The notes below the pieces were generated by a model. That model saw only the letters and a program-made list of their open reading frames with translations. It searched no databases and was not told the origin of the DNA. Source: an uncultured Acidimicrobiales bacterium (GTDB lineage Bacteria > Actinomycetota > Acidimicrobiia > Acidimicrobiales > AC-14). From it: DNA of 42,899 nt. Made by a program: the position numbers and the translations under genes. How positions within the stretch are numbered: the first letter of the stretch is position 1; the number at the start of each line of letters is the position of its first letter. Of this stretch, positions 18,018 through 25,932 are shown piece after piece. The stretch lies in contig CADCTB010000193.1 of the NCBI GenBank assembly GCA_902805665.1, positions 1-42,899 on the forward strand, read 5' to 3'.

Positions 18018-19130
18018 GTGGAGCACGCACCCGAAGCACTCGGCGCCCGCATCGACGCGGTGCGGGCGCAGATGCGTGCGCTCGGCGTCGACACCCTGCT
18101 CCTCTCCCTCGGCGCCGACCTGCCGTGGCTCACCGGCTACACGGCGATGCCCCTGGAGCGGCTGACCATGCTGATCCTTCCGCTCGAGAGCGAGGCCGTC
18201 CTCATCGTGCCCCGGCTCGAGGCGGCGCGGGTCGAGCCCCACCCGGAGCTGTTCTCGATCCGGCCCTGGGCCGAGACGGAGGACCCGGTGGAGATCGTGA
18301 CCGGGGTCGTGGGCCGGTCCCGCCGGCGGCTGGCCATCTCCGATCGCACGTGGGCCACGTTCCTGCTCGCCCTCCAGGCCAACCTGCCCCGGTCGACGTG
18401 GATGACCGCGTCCCGGGTCACCAGCCCGCTGCGGGCGGTGAAGGACAGTGACGAGGTGGCGGCGCTGCGCCGGGCGGCGGCGGCGGCCGACCGGGTCGCC
18501 ACCGCGCTGGTGACCGGCCAGATCCCCCTCCTGGGCCGGTCGGAGGCCGACGTCTCCCGAGAGCTGGGCCGGCTCCTGGTCGACGAGGGCCACGACTCGG
18601 TGAACTTCGCCATCGTCGCCAGCGGGCCCAATGCCGCCAGTCCCCATCACGACCCGGGCGCCCGTACGATCGGTGCCGGCGAGTCGGTAGTCTGCGACTT
18701 CGGCGGCGCCATGGACGGCTACTGCTCCGACATCACCCGCACGGTCTTCACCGGCGACCCGCCCACGGAGTTCCGCGACCTGTACGCCGTGCTGGCCGGA
18801 GCCCAGGCCGCTGCCGTCGACGCCGCTCGGGTGGGCACGCGCTGCGAGGCGGTCGACGGGGTGGCCAGGGACCTGATCGCCGACGCCGGCTACGGGCCCC
18901 ACTTCATCCACCGCACCGGCCATGGGATCGGGCTCGAAGAGCACGAGGACCCCTACCTGGTGAGCGGCAACCGGGAGCCGCTGGTGGCCGGTCACGCCTT
19001 CTCGGTCGAGCCCGGCATCTACATCGACGGTCGCTGGGGCGCCCGCATCGAGGACATCGTGGTGGCCACCGACGCCGGGCCCGATTCGCTCAACCGGGCC
19101 GACCACGCCCTGGCCGTCGTCGAGTCGTAG
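18018..19130 (+). CDS. M24 family aminopeptidase P / Xaa-Pro peptidase
   Basis: VCDFGGAMDGYCSDITRTVFTG, HRTGHGIGLEEHEDPY, FSVEPGIYIDGRWGARIEDIVV. Confidence 0.9.
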   Translation: MEHAPEALGARIDAVRAQMRALGVDTLLLSLGADLPWLTGYTAMPLERLTMLILPLESEAVLIVPRLEAARVEPHPELFSIRPWAETEDPVEIVTGVVGRSRRRLAISDRTWATFLLALQANLPRSTWMTASRVTSPLRAVKDSDEVAALRRAAAAADRVATALVTGQIPLLGRSEADVSRELGRLLVDEGHDSVNFAIVASGPNAASPHHDPGARTIGAGESVVCDFGGAMDGYCSDITRTVFTGDPPTEFRDLYAVLAGAQAAAVDAARVGTRCEAVDGVARDLIADAGYGPHFIHRTGHGIGLEEHEDPYLVSGNREPLVAGHAFSVEPGIYIDGRWGARIEDIVVATDAGPDSLNRADHALAVVES

Positions 19131-19852
19131 TGGACCTGGGAGTCACCGGACGGGTGGCGCTCGTCACCGCCGCCTCCAAGGGCTTGGGTCGGGCCTCCGC
19201 CGTCGCCCTGGCTCAGGAGGGCGCCAAGGTGGTCATCTGCGCCCGAGGAGCTGAAGCGCTGGCCGACGCCGAGGCCGAGCTCGGCTCGTACACCGAGGCC
19301 CTCGCCGTCCCGGCCGACGTGACCGACCCCGCCGTGCCGGCCTCACTCGTGGCGGCCGCCGTCGAGCGCTTCGGCCGGCTCGACATCGTGGTCGCAAACG
19401 CCGGCGGGCCCCCCGCCGGCCGGTCCCTCGACGTCGACGACGCCCAACTGGAAGCGGCGGTCAACGCCAACCTGCTCACCTCCGTCCGGCTGGTCCGGGA
19501 GGCGGTGCCCCACCTGCGTCAGCAGGGCTGGGGGCGGATCTGCCTGATCACCTCGTCGTCGATCAAGCAGCCGATCCCGACGCTGGCGCTGTCGAACACC
19601 GCCCGCACCGGCCTCTGGGCCTGGGCCAAGACCGCGGCCGGCGACCTCTTCGACGACGGGATCACCCTGAACCTGGCCTGCCCGGGATCGCACGCGACAG
19701 AACGCATGAAGGCCATCGCCCTGCCCCGAGGCCCCCTTGGCGACCCCGCCGACTTCGGGCGAGTCGTCGCCTTCCTCTGCTCCGAACCCGCCAAGTTCAT
19801 CAGCGGGAGCACCGTCCTGGTAGACGGCGCCCACAGCGTCGGCCTGGTTTAA
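19130..19852 (+). CDS. Short-chain dehydrogenase/reductase
   Basis: GRVALVTAASKGLGRASAVALAQEG, VANAGGP, C-terminal ISGSTVLVDGAHS; S-x(13)-K variant of the YxxxK motif (SNTARTGLWAWAK). Confidence 0.85.
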   Translation: MDLGVTGRVALVTAASKGLGRASAVALAQEGAKVVICARGAEALADAEAELGSYTEALAVPADVTDPAVPASLVAAAVERFGRLDIVVANAGGPPAGRSLDVDDAQLEAAVNANLLTSVRLVREAVPHLRQQGWGRICLITSSSIKQPIPTLALSNTARTGLWAWAKTAAGDLFDDGITLNLACPGSHATERMKAIALPRGPLGDPADFGRVVAFLCSEPAKFISGSTVLVDGAHSVGLV

Positions 19853-19857
19853 AACAG

Positions 19858-20150
19858 TCCGGGACTTCGTTCCGGACGAAGAACCCGGCAGTGGCAACGG
19901 CAGCGGCAGGCCGGGACTTCGCCCCGGACGGAACCCGGCCCGTGGCTACGGCAGCGCCCCGTGGGGTCCGAGACCCAAGCTGGGCCCGTGGCTACGGCAG
20001 CGGCCCGTGGGGATCCGAGACCCGAGCGGGCCCGCGGCTAGGGCGGTGGCCCGTGGGGTCCGAGACGCAAGCCCGAAGGGCGCAGCGTCTCGCCGCCGAG
20101 CCGTCCGAGCGCAGCGAGGCTTGGGTCGGCGGAACAGCGATGAGCCCGGC
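19858..20150. repeat. Intergenic mosaic of short tandem GC-rich repeats
   Basis: CCGGGACTTCGxxCCGGACG... twice (about 19859, 19911); CCCGTGGCTACGGCAGCGSCCCGTGGGG(A)TCCGAGACCC about three times at ~46-nt period (19937-20075); CGAGACGC...GCGTCTCG inverted repeat. Confidence 0.7.
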
Positions 20151-20175
20151 CGGTGAGGCCGGACCAAGCAGTTAC

Positions 20176-20192
20176 GTGCGCCGAAGGCGCAC
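20176..20192 (-). terminator. Hairpin terminator with cUUCGg loop
   Basis: GTGCGCC-GAA-GGCGCAC perfect palindrome; on the minus strand GTGCGC-CTTCGG-CGCAC, directly after stop of 20195..20425. Confidence 0.65.
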
Positions 20193-20194
20193 TG

Positions 20195-20425
20195 TCAGTC
20201 CTCGGTGTGCTCGGGGTGACGCTGCTCGTGGCGCTTGCCCTCGTCCTGGGCCTTGAACTCGTCGGCCCAGGTGGCCAGCACGTTGTCGAACTTGCCCAGG
20301 CGGTGGCGGAAGCGCCGGACCTCCACCTTCGGCGCCAGCTTGGCCCAGAAGAGCCGGATCAACAGGAGCGACATCGCCACTGCCAATGAGCAGTAGGCCG
20401 CAATTTCCAACGCGCCGTTCAACAC
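20195..20425 (-). CDS. Small single-TM protein
   Basis: VLNGALEIAAYCSLAVAMSLLLIRLFWAKLAPKVEVRRFRHRL...; RBS GGAAGGAG then GTG; hairpin after stop. Confidence 0.6.
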   Translation of the reverse strand: MLNGALEIAAYCSLAVAMSLLLIRLFWAKLAPKVEVRRFRHRLGKFDNVLATWADEFKAQDEGKRHEQRHPEHTED

Positions 20426-20556
20426 CTGACCGCTCCTTCCGGCTCGAAAAAACTCTGCCCCAATGAATTCTCGACCGTCGCGGTGGCGACCTTGAGCCTT
20501 CCCTGCAGTCTGTTCCGTGCCGGTCCGTTTTTGAAACCCTATGCGAAACTCGCCGG

Positions 20557-21417
20557 GTGATCCGCCTCGACGCCGCCACCGTCCTCCTCCAGTGGGCGAC
20601 CGGCGGCCTCCTGTTCCTGTGGGTCACCACCCGGCGTCGGGAAGTCGGGATCGGCTACGGCTGGCTCCTGCGGGCGGTCTATGCCGTCCTGGCCCTCGGC
20701 GCGGCCGCGGCGGGACTGCTGCTCGAGGCCGTTCCGGTCCGCGATGCGTGCGCGCTAGGGGTGGTCGCCGCCTCCACCGTCGCCCTGGCGGTCTCCATCG
20801 TGCGCCGCAAGGCGGGTGTCGCCGGCGAGCGGGCCCGCAAGGAGCGCAAGGCCAACCGGGTGGCGGTCATGGCGGGCCGACCGGCGCCGGATACCGTCGC
20901 CGACCCCGGCCCGGTCCCCGTCCGCGAGTTCCCTCCGGCGCTGGACGTCGTGGCCCCGGTCATCGGCCTGATCGGGCTCGTGTCGGCGGGAATGGCCGCC
21001 GGCGGTCCCGACTGGCTGGCCGTGGCCCGCACCCTGGCCGGGGCGCTCTTCCTGGGCGCGGTCTCCGACGCCATGCTCCTCGGGCACTGGTACCTGGTCC
21101 AGCCCGGCCTGGGCCGTGGCCCGCTCACGGAGCTGAACCGCTGGCTGGCCCTCACCTGGCCGCTGGAGGTGGGCCTGCTCCTGTGGCCGACAGGGATGCT
21201 GTCGGTCCTGTCCGGCGCGGTGGACGACGGCTGGGACGGCACCCTCGGCTGGTTCTGGGTGGCCTGCGCCATCGCCACCCTGATCCTCACCGCCGTCACC
21301 CACGCCGCCCTCAAGGAGAAGGCGTACTCAGCGGTGATGGCGGCCACCGGCCTGCTCTACCTGGCCATTCTCACCGCCTTCGGCACCGACCTGGTCGCCC
21401 GGGCCGTCCTGGCCTAG
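20557..21417 (+). CDS. Multi-pass integral membrane protein
   Basis: Many hydrophobic segments, e.g. LLQWATGGLLFLWV, VVAPVIGLIGLVSAGMA, FWVACAIATLILTAVTHAAL. Confidence 0.7.
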   Translation: MIRLDAATVLLQWATGGLLFLWVTTRRREVGIGYGWLLRAVYAVLALGAAAAGLLLEAVPVRDACALGVVAASTVALAVSIVRRKAGVAGERARKERKANRVAVMAGRPAPDTVADPGPVPVREFPPALDVVAPVIGLIGLVSAGMAAGGPDWLAVARTLAGALFLGAVSDAMLLGHWYLVQPGLGRGPLTELNRWLALTWPLEVGLLLWPTGMLSVLSGAVDDGWDGTLGWFWVACAIATLILTAVTHAALKEKAYSAVMAATGLLYLAILTAFGTDLVARAVLA

Positions 21418-21420
21418 TGC

Positions 21421-22062
21421 TCAGCCGGCCGACGCGCCGTTCCGCAGCGTCACCAGCTCCAGCAGCGGGCCCACCTTGGCCCCGGTGCGGAACAACGACT
21501 CGGCCGGCGTCGCATCCCCCATGAGGTGGGTGAGCATGGCTGCGCCGAGGTAGAGCGACACGATGGCGAAGGCCAGGTCGCGGGTCGGCACCAGCGGCGC
21601 CAGGCTCGACCCGGCCATGACGCGGACCACCGCCTCCTCGGTCAGGGTGATCCACGGCTGCATGCGGGCCGCGATCTCCGGGCCGAGCTCCGGCATGGCC
21701 GAGGCGCCGGCGATCATCTCGGCCAGCACCTTGATGTGGCCTCCGGCCAGGTCCTCCTGGTACGCCTCGCTGGCCACGGCCAGGAGCTCGGGCAGGGTGT
21801 CGACCGAGTCGATGGCGGCCTGGTAGCGGGCCATCCTCACCGCGCTGGTGTGGTCGAGGGCGGCGATCAGCAGGTCGTTCACGCTGCCGAAGTGGTAGAA
21901 GACCAGCGCCTGGTTGAACCCGCCAGTCGCGGCGATGGCCCGGGCGCTGGTGGCCGCGAAGCCACGCTCCTTGATCGTCTGGACGGCAGCCTCGACGATG
22001 CGCGACCGGGTGCCCTCACGGATGGAGCGGGCGATGGCCCCGTTCGGTCCGGACTTTGCCAC
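21421..22062 (-). CDS. TetR family transcriptional regulator
   Basis: RSRIVEAAVQTIKERGFAATSARAIAATGGFNQALVFYHFGSVNDLLIAAL HTH; GTG start. Confidence 0.9.
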   Translation of the reverse strand: MAKSGPNGAIARSIREGTRSRIVEAAVQTIKERGFAATSARAIAATGGFNQALVFYHFGSVNDLLIAALDHTSAVRMARYQAAIDSVDTLPELLAVASEAYQEDLAGGHIKVLAEMIAGASAMPELGPEIAARMQPWITLTEEAVVRVMAGSSLAPLVPTRDLAFAIVSLYLGAAMLTHLMGDATPAESLFRTGAKVGPLLELVTLRNGASAG

Positions 22063-22077
22063 TGCAGTTGCTCCGAT

Positions 22078-22096
22078 CAGTCGATTTGATCAACTG
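22078..22096. promoter_or_regulatory. Putative TetR autoregulatory operator
   Basis: CAGTCGAT-TTG-ATCAACTG, 7/8 inverted-repeat match, just upstream of the tetR start. Confidence 0.5.
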
Positions 22097-22126
22097 CTCA
22101 AAATATACGGGGCCCCTGGGCATCGG

Positions 22127-22603
22127 TCAATCGCCGGACCGCTGACCGCCACCCGGGTACGGCTCGACCACGACGAGGGGGATCAGGCGATCCGTCTTCT
22201 GCTGATAGCGGTCGTAGCCGGGATAGGCACTGACCACCCGCGGCCACAGCTCCGCCCGCTCGGTGCGGTCAGCCACCCTGGCCCGCATCCGCCGCTCCGG
22301 CTTCCCGCCCACGGTCACGCCCACCTCGGGGCGGATCAGCAGGTTCTGGAACCAATGCGGGTTGTGGCTGTGGCCACCGTAGGACGCAACCAGGACGACC
22401 CGTTCTCCGTCGACCACCGGCGCAGTGAGCATCGTCCGCCGTTTCCGCCCACTCCGATGACCCATGGTGGTGAGGACCACGACCGGCATGCCACCGGCCC
22501 GGCCCAGCAGCCGCCCTCGGGTCAGCCGGAAGACGGCCCGGTGCACTGCGGTGACCGCCCGGAACAGCCAGGCTCTCGGGCGCACGCTACGACCGTACGG
22601 CAC
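22127..22603 (-). CDS. Deazaflavin (F420)-dependent nitroreductase, Ddn-like
   Basis: MPVVVLTTMGHRSGRKRRTMLTAPVVDGERVVLVASYGGHSHNPHWFQNLLIRPEVGVTVGG; start 22603 or 22609. Confidence 0.8.
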   Translation of the reverse strand: MPYGRSVRPRAWLFRAVTAVHRAVFRLTRGRLLGRAGGMPVVVLTTMGHRSGRKRRTMLTAPVVDGERVVLVASYGGHSHNPHWFQNLLIRPEVGVTVGGKPERRMRARVADRTERAELWPRVVSAYPGYDRYQQKTDRLIPLVVVEPYPGGGQRSGD

Positions 22604-22621
22604 AGGCACCAAGATGGCGAC

Positions 22622-23791
22622 GTGGAACTCAGGATCCGGACGGCCGTCGCCGCCTTGCTGCTCCTCGTCTCGACCGCTCTGTCCGCCTGCAGTGGGGGGG
22701 GCTCGGAACGGGAGCAGCAGGCCGCCACCGGCAGCTGGCAGGACATGAAGCCGGCGCCCATCTCCGGTCGAAGTCCTGCGGCCACCGTGTGGACCGGCAA
22801 GGAGATGGTCGTCTGGGGCGGAGGGCTCTGCAAGGCCAACCCGTGCCAGTTCGACAACGTGGAGCCCCTGGCCGACGGCGGCGCGTACGACCCTGCGGCC
22901 GACACGTGGCGGCAGATCGCCCAGGCGCCACTGGCGGCCAGAACCGGAACGGCATGGGCCTGGACCGGCAAGGAGGTGCTGGTCTGGGGCGGAGGCGTCG
23001 GCACCACGCAGGTATTCGGCGACGGCGCGGCCTATGACCCGGCCACCGACAGCTGGCGGCCGATCCCCCCGTCCCCCCTGTCCGCCCGGCGGACGACAGG
23101 CGTGTGGACGGGGCGGGAGTTCGTCGTCTGGGGAGGGCGCAACATCGTGGAGACCCGGTTCTTCGCCGACGGCGCGGCGTACGACCCGGCCGCCGACCGG
23201 TGGCGAATGCTGCCGCCGGTCTCCCTGTCGGCCCGGGAGCGGGTGTCGCTGGTCTCCACCGGCAAGGAAGTCGTCGTCTTCGGCGGAGGCACCAGCGACG
23301 AGGCGTTCGGCGACGGCGCGGCCTACGACCCAACCGCCGACGCGTGGAGGCCCGTAGCGCAGACGCCCATGGCCGCCCGCTTCGTCGAGGGCGACTGGAC
23401 GGGCAAGGAGATCCTCTACTGGGGCGGGGAGGACTGGGCCCAGGTCTTCAACGACGGAGCTGCGTACGACCCGGCCGCCAACAGCTGGCGGCCCCTCGCC
23501 TCGACGTCGCTCCGGAGCAGGGTCGGCGCGACCCATGTCTGGACGGGGCGGGAACTGCTGATCTGGGGCGGCACGACGGGCACGTTCAACACCTACCTGG
23601 CCGACGGTGCGGCCTACGCCCCGGAAACCGACAGCTGGCGCCCCCTGCCCGCCTGGACCGGACGCTTCGTCGCCTCCGACATCTGGACCGGCCGGGAGAT
23701 GGTGGTCTGGGGCGGCATCGTCCCGACGGGGGCGCCGGGGCGGACCGTCGAGATCAAGAGCGCCGACGACGGGCGCCGGTACGTGCCCTAG
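22622..23791 (+). CDS. Kelch-like beta-propeller lipoprotein, seven repeats
   Basis: Lipobox LVSTALSAC; seven WTGKE(M/V/F/I/L)xxWGG-type strands alternating with DGAAYDPAxDxWRP. Confidence 0.78.
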   Translation: MELRIRTAVAALLLLVSTALSACSGGGSEREQQAATGSWQDMKPAPISGRSPAATVWTGKEMVVWGGGLCKANPCQFDNVEPLADGGAYDPAADTWRQIAQAPLAARTGTAWAWTGKEVLVWGGGVGTTQVFGDGAAYDPATDSWRPIPPSPLSARRTTGVWTGREFVVWGGRNIVETRFFADGAAYDPAADRWRMLPPVSLSARERVSLVSTGKEVVVFGGGTSDEAFGDGAAYDPTADAWRPVAQTPMAARFVEGDWTGKEILYWGGEDWAQVFNDGAAYDPAANSWRPLASTSLRSRVGATHVWTGRELLIWGGTTGTFNTYLADGAAYAPETDSWRPLPAWTGRFVASDIWTGREMVVWGGIVPTGAPGRTVEIKSADDGRRYVP

Positions 23792-23803
23792 GAGGATCTG
23801 CGG

Positions 23804-23852
23804 CCGACTTGCAAGCGGTCTTCAAGTCGGACGCAACCAGGGTGCAAGCGTC
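23804..23852 (+). promoter_or_regulatory. 11-bp direct-repeat array (SARP-type box candidate)
   Basis: TTGCAAGCGGT / CTTCAAGTCGG / ACGCAACCAGG / GTGCAAGCGTC from 23809 to 23852, CAA(G/C) cores at 23812, 23823, 23834, 23845. Confidence 0.6.
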
Positions 23853-23906
23853 GGAGGGCGAGAAATGGCGGTGACAACCGACCTCCCGACAAGGAGACCC
23901 GCCGTG

Positions 23907-24737
23907 ATGAAAGTCAACCGCCGCTGCCAGCCCGAGCTCGTCGCCCCCGACACCTACGTCATCCGCCAGCTCTTCGGCGAAGGCCTGGGCCCTGCCGCCG
24001 TGTACGTCAACTCCATGTTGATCGCCGGTCCGGAGGCGGTCATCGTCGACACCGGCCCCGCCGTCGCCCGCGACGACTGGATGGCAGACGTCTTCTCCAT
24101 CGTCGACCCCGGGGACGTGCGCTACGTGTTCCTCTCCCACGACGACACCGACCACGTCGGCAACCTCCGCGAGGTGCTCGACCTGTGCCCACGCGCCACC
24201 CTCGTCACCAACATGTTCACCGTCGAGCGCATGGCCGCCGACTACCTGCTGCCCCTCGACCGGGTCCTGGTCGTCAACGACGGTGACCGCTTCTCGGTGG
24301 CCGACAGGGACCTGCTGGCCGTCGTCCCGCCGACCTTCGACAGCCCCACGACCCGCGGCCTGCTCGACACCCGCACCGGCGTCTACTGGGGTGTTGACAG
24401 CTTCGGCACGCCCGTCCCCACCGAGGTCACCGATGTCGCCGAGCTCCCTCCGGACTTCTACCAGGCCGGGTTCCTGCAGATGAACCGCATGCTCAGCCCC
24501 TGGCACCGCTGGCTCGACAGCAGCCGCTACGGGTCCCACCTCGACCGGGTCCGGTCCTTGGGCGCCGCCGTGGTGGCCAACGCCCACGGCCCCGCGCTAC
24601 GAGGTGACCAGATCGGCACCGCCCTGGACATGCTGGCCCAGCTGCCGGACATGCCGGCCGCGCCCCTTCCCGGCCAGGCCCAGCTCGAGGCGCTGATCGC
24701 CCAGTTCACCGCGCCGGCCCAGACCGCCGCCGCGTGA
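23907..24737 (+). CDS. Metallo-beta-lactamase-fold protein, flavodiiron (ODP)-like, paralog of 36087..36959
   Basis: VFSIVDPGDVRYVFLSHDDTDHVGNLREVL...TGVYWGVDSFG...ANAHGPAL; AAGGAG at 23891 supports GTG 23904/ATG 23907 rather than ATG 23865. Confidence 0.8.
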   Translation: MKVNRRCQPELVAPDTYVIRQLFGEGLGPAAVYVNSMLIAGPEAVIVDTGPAVARDDWMADVFSIVDPGDVRYVFLSHDDTDHVGNLREVLDLCPRATLVTNMFTVERMAADYLLPLDRVLVVNDGDRFSVADRDLLAVVPPTFDSPTTRGLLDTRTGVYWGVDSFGTPVPTEVTDVAELPPDFYQAGFLQMNRMLSPWHRWLDSSRYGSHLDRVRSLGAAVVANAHGPALRGDQIGTALDMLAQLPDMPAAPLPGQAQLEALIAQFTAPAQTAAA

Positions 24738-24753
24738 CCCGGGGAAGTGCGTG

Positions 24754-25191
24754 ATGACCTACGTCTTCGATCTGGTCACTGAGGCCACCCCCCAGAGGGT
24801 GTGGGCGGTGCTGACCACGCCCGAGCTGACCGCGGAGTACCTCTCCGGCCTCGCAGCCCGGTCGATGTGGCGGACCGGCTCCCCTGTCGCCTTCTCGGTG
24901 TCGGGGCCGGCCGCTGCGCCCGCCCTCACCCTTCAGGGAGAAGTGCTCGCTGCTGCCGAGCCCACCCGGCTCTCCTACACACTCACGGCGGGACCGGACC
25001 AGCCCACCACCTACGTGACCTGGGAGGTCATCGCCGACGGCCGGGGCGCCGCCATCCGGCTCTCCGTCGACGAGCCCGACGAGCTGACGTCCGGCTCCCG
25101 TGAGGCCGAGACCGAGGCCGTGTGGTCGCAGATCATGGGGGACCTCGGCACGGTGCTGGCCCGGTCGGTCAGCCGGCCCTCACCGGCATGA
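24754..25191 (+). CDS. SRPBCC/AHSA1-like ligand-binding protein
   Basis: YVFDLVTEATPQRVWAVLTTPELTAEYLSG...; alternative start GTG 24751. Confidence 0.75.
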   Translation: MTYVFDLVTEATPQRVWAVLTTPELTAEYLSGLAARSMWRTGSPVAFSVSGPAAAPALTLQGEVLAAAEPTRLSYTLTAGPDQPTTYVTWEVIADGRGAAIRLSVDEPDELTSGSREAETEAVWSQIMGDLGTVLARSVSRPSPA

Positions 25192-25222
25192 GCGGCCCCG
25201 TCGATCTACGATCTCCCCGGCG

Positions 25223-25837
25223 ATGGGCATCGAGCGGGCCAGGGTCGTGGAGGTTCACTCGCAGACGTCCGCGACCGGTGGCGTCTGTTCCGGCTACCTG
25301 ATCGCAGACGGCCTCGTGCTGACCGCCGGTGGCGTTGCCGGCCGGCGCGGTTCCACCGATGTCCGCCCGGCGAGCACCGCGGTCTGGTGTTCGGCCTCGC
25401 AGGTGTGGGCCGCGGCGTCGGGCGACGTGGCCATTCTCGAGTTCGACGACCCATCCGCCGTCCCTTCGCCGCCGCGTGCCCTCCGGTGGGGCCATGTCTC
25501 GGGCCGGGGACCGGTGGCGGTGGCCGCGCTGGGCTTCCCACCGGCGCCGGGCAAGCCGGAGTGGTTCCGCGACGCCGAGCAGTTCTTCGGCCACCTTCTC
25601 CCCGACGGGGAGGTCAAGGCCTCTTCCACCAGCCGGGTGGCGGGCGAGGGCCTGAAGGGCGCCGCCCTCTTCGCCGGCGCCGACCTGGTGGGGGTGATCA
25701 TCGCCGGAACGGAGCTGAGGGCGCGCCCGGTCTCCGCCCTCGCCGCCGACCCTTCCTTCGTGGAACTGGTCGGCGACGCCGGCTCGCTCGACCTCACCCA
25801 GGTCAGCAGCCCGACCTTCGGGCTCCCGATCCTCTAG
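25223..25837 (+). CDS. Trypsin-like fold protein with degenerate catalytic residues
   Basis: GVCSGYLIADGLVLTAGGVAG (His replaced by Gly), GDVAILEFDDP, GEGLKGAALFAGADLVGVI (GxSG replaced). Confidence 0.6.
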   Translation: MGIERARVVEVHSQTSATGGVCSGYLIADGLVLTAGGVAGRRGSTDVRPASTAVWCSASQVWAAASGDVAILEFDDPSAVPSPPRALRWGHVSGRGPVAVAALGFPPAPGKPEWFRDAEQFFGHLLPDGEVKASSTSRVAGEGLKGAALFAGADLVGVIIAGTELRARPVSALAADPSFVELVGDAGSLDLTQVSSPTFGLPIL

Positions 25838-25851
25838 CCCTTCGTTCTGGA

Positions 25852-25885
25852 CACTGAAAAGCGCCGGAAACGTACCCTTTCAGTG
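25852..25885. terminator. Candidate bidirectional hairpin
   Basis: CACTGAAA ... TTTCAGTG 8-bp inverted repeat between convergent genes. Confidence 0.45.
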
Positions 25886-25932
25886 CAGAGAACGGGTGGG
25901 CAGCAGCGGGCGACGAAGTACATGGCGCCCGC

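Noticed and set aside
19858-20150. CRISPR array
   Set aside because: Repeats are unequal, adjacent without unique spacers, and no cas genes are present.
19891-20256. 121-aa ORF with RGYGSGPWGSETRAG repeats as a coding gene
   Set aside because: Composition follows the DNA repeat units and no RBS or domain is evident; treated as repeat DNA.
23865-23906. ATG 23865 as start of the first MBL gene
   Set aside because: No SD before it; AAGGAG at 23891 and alignment with the paralog support 23904/23907.
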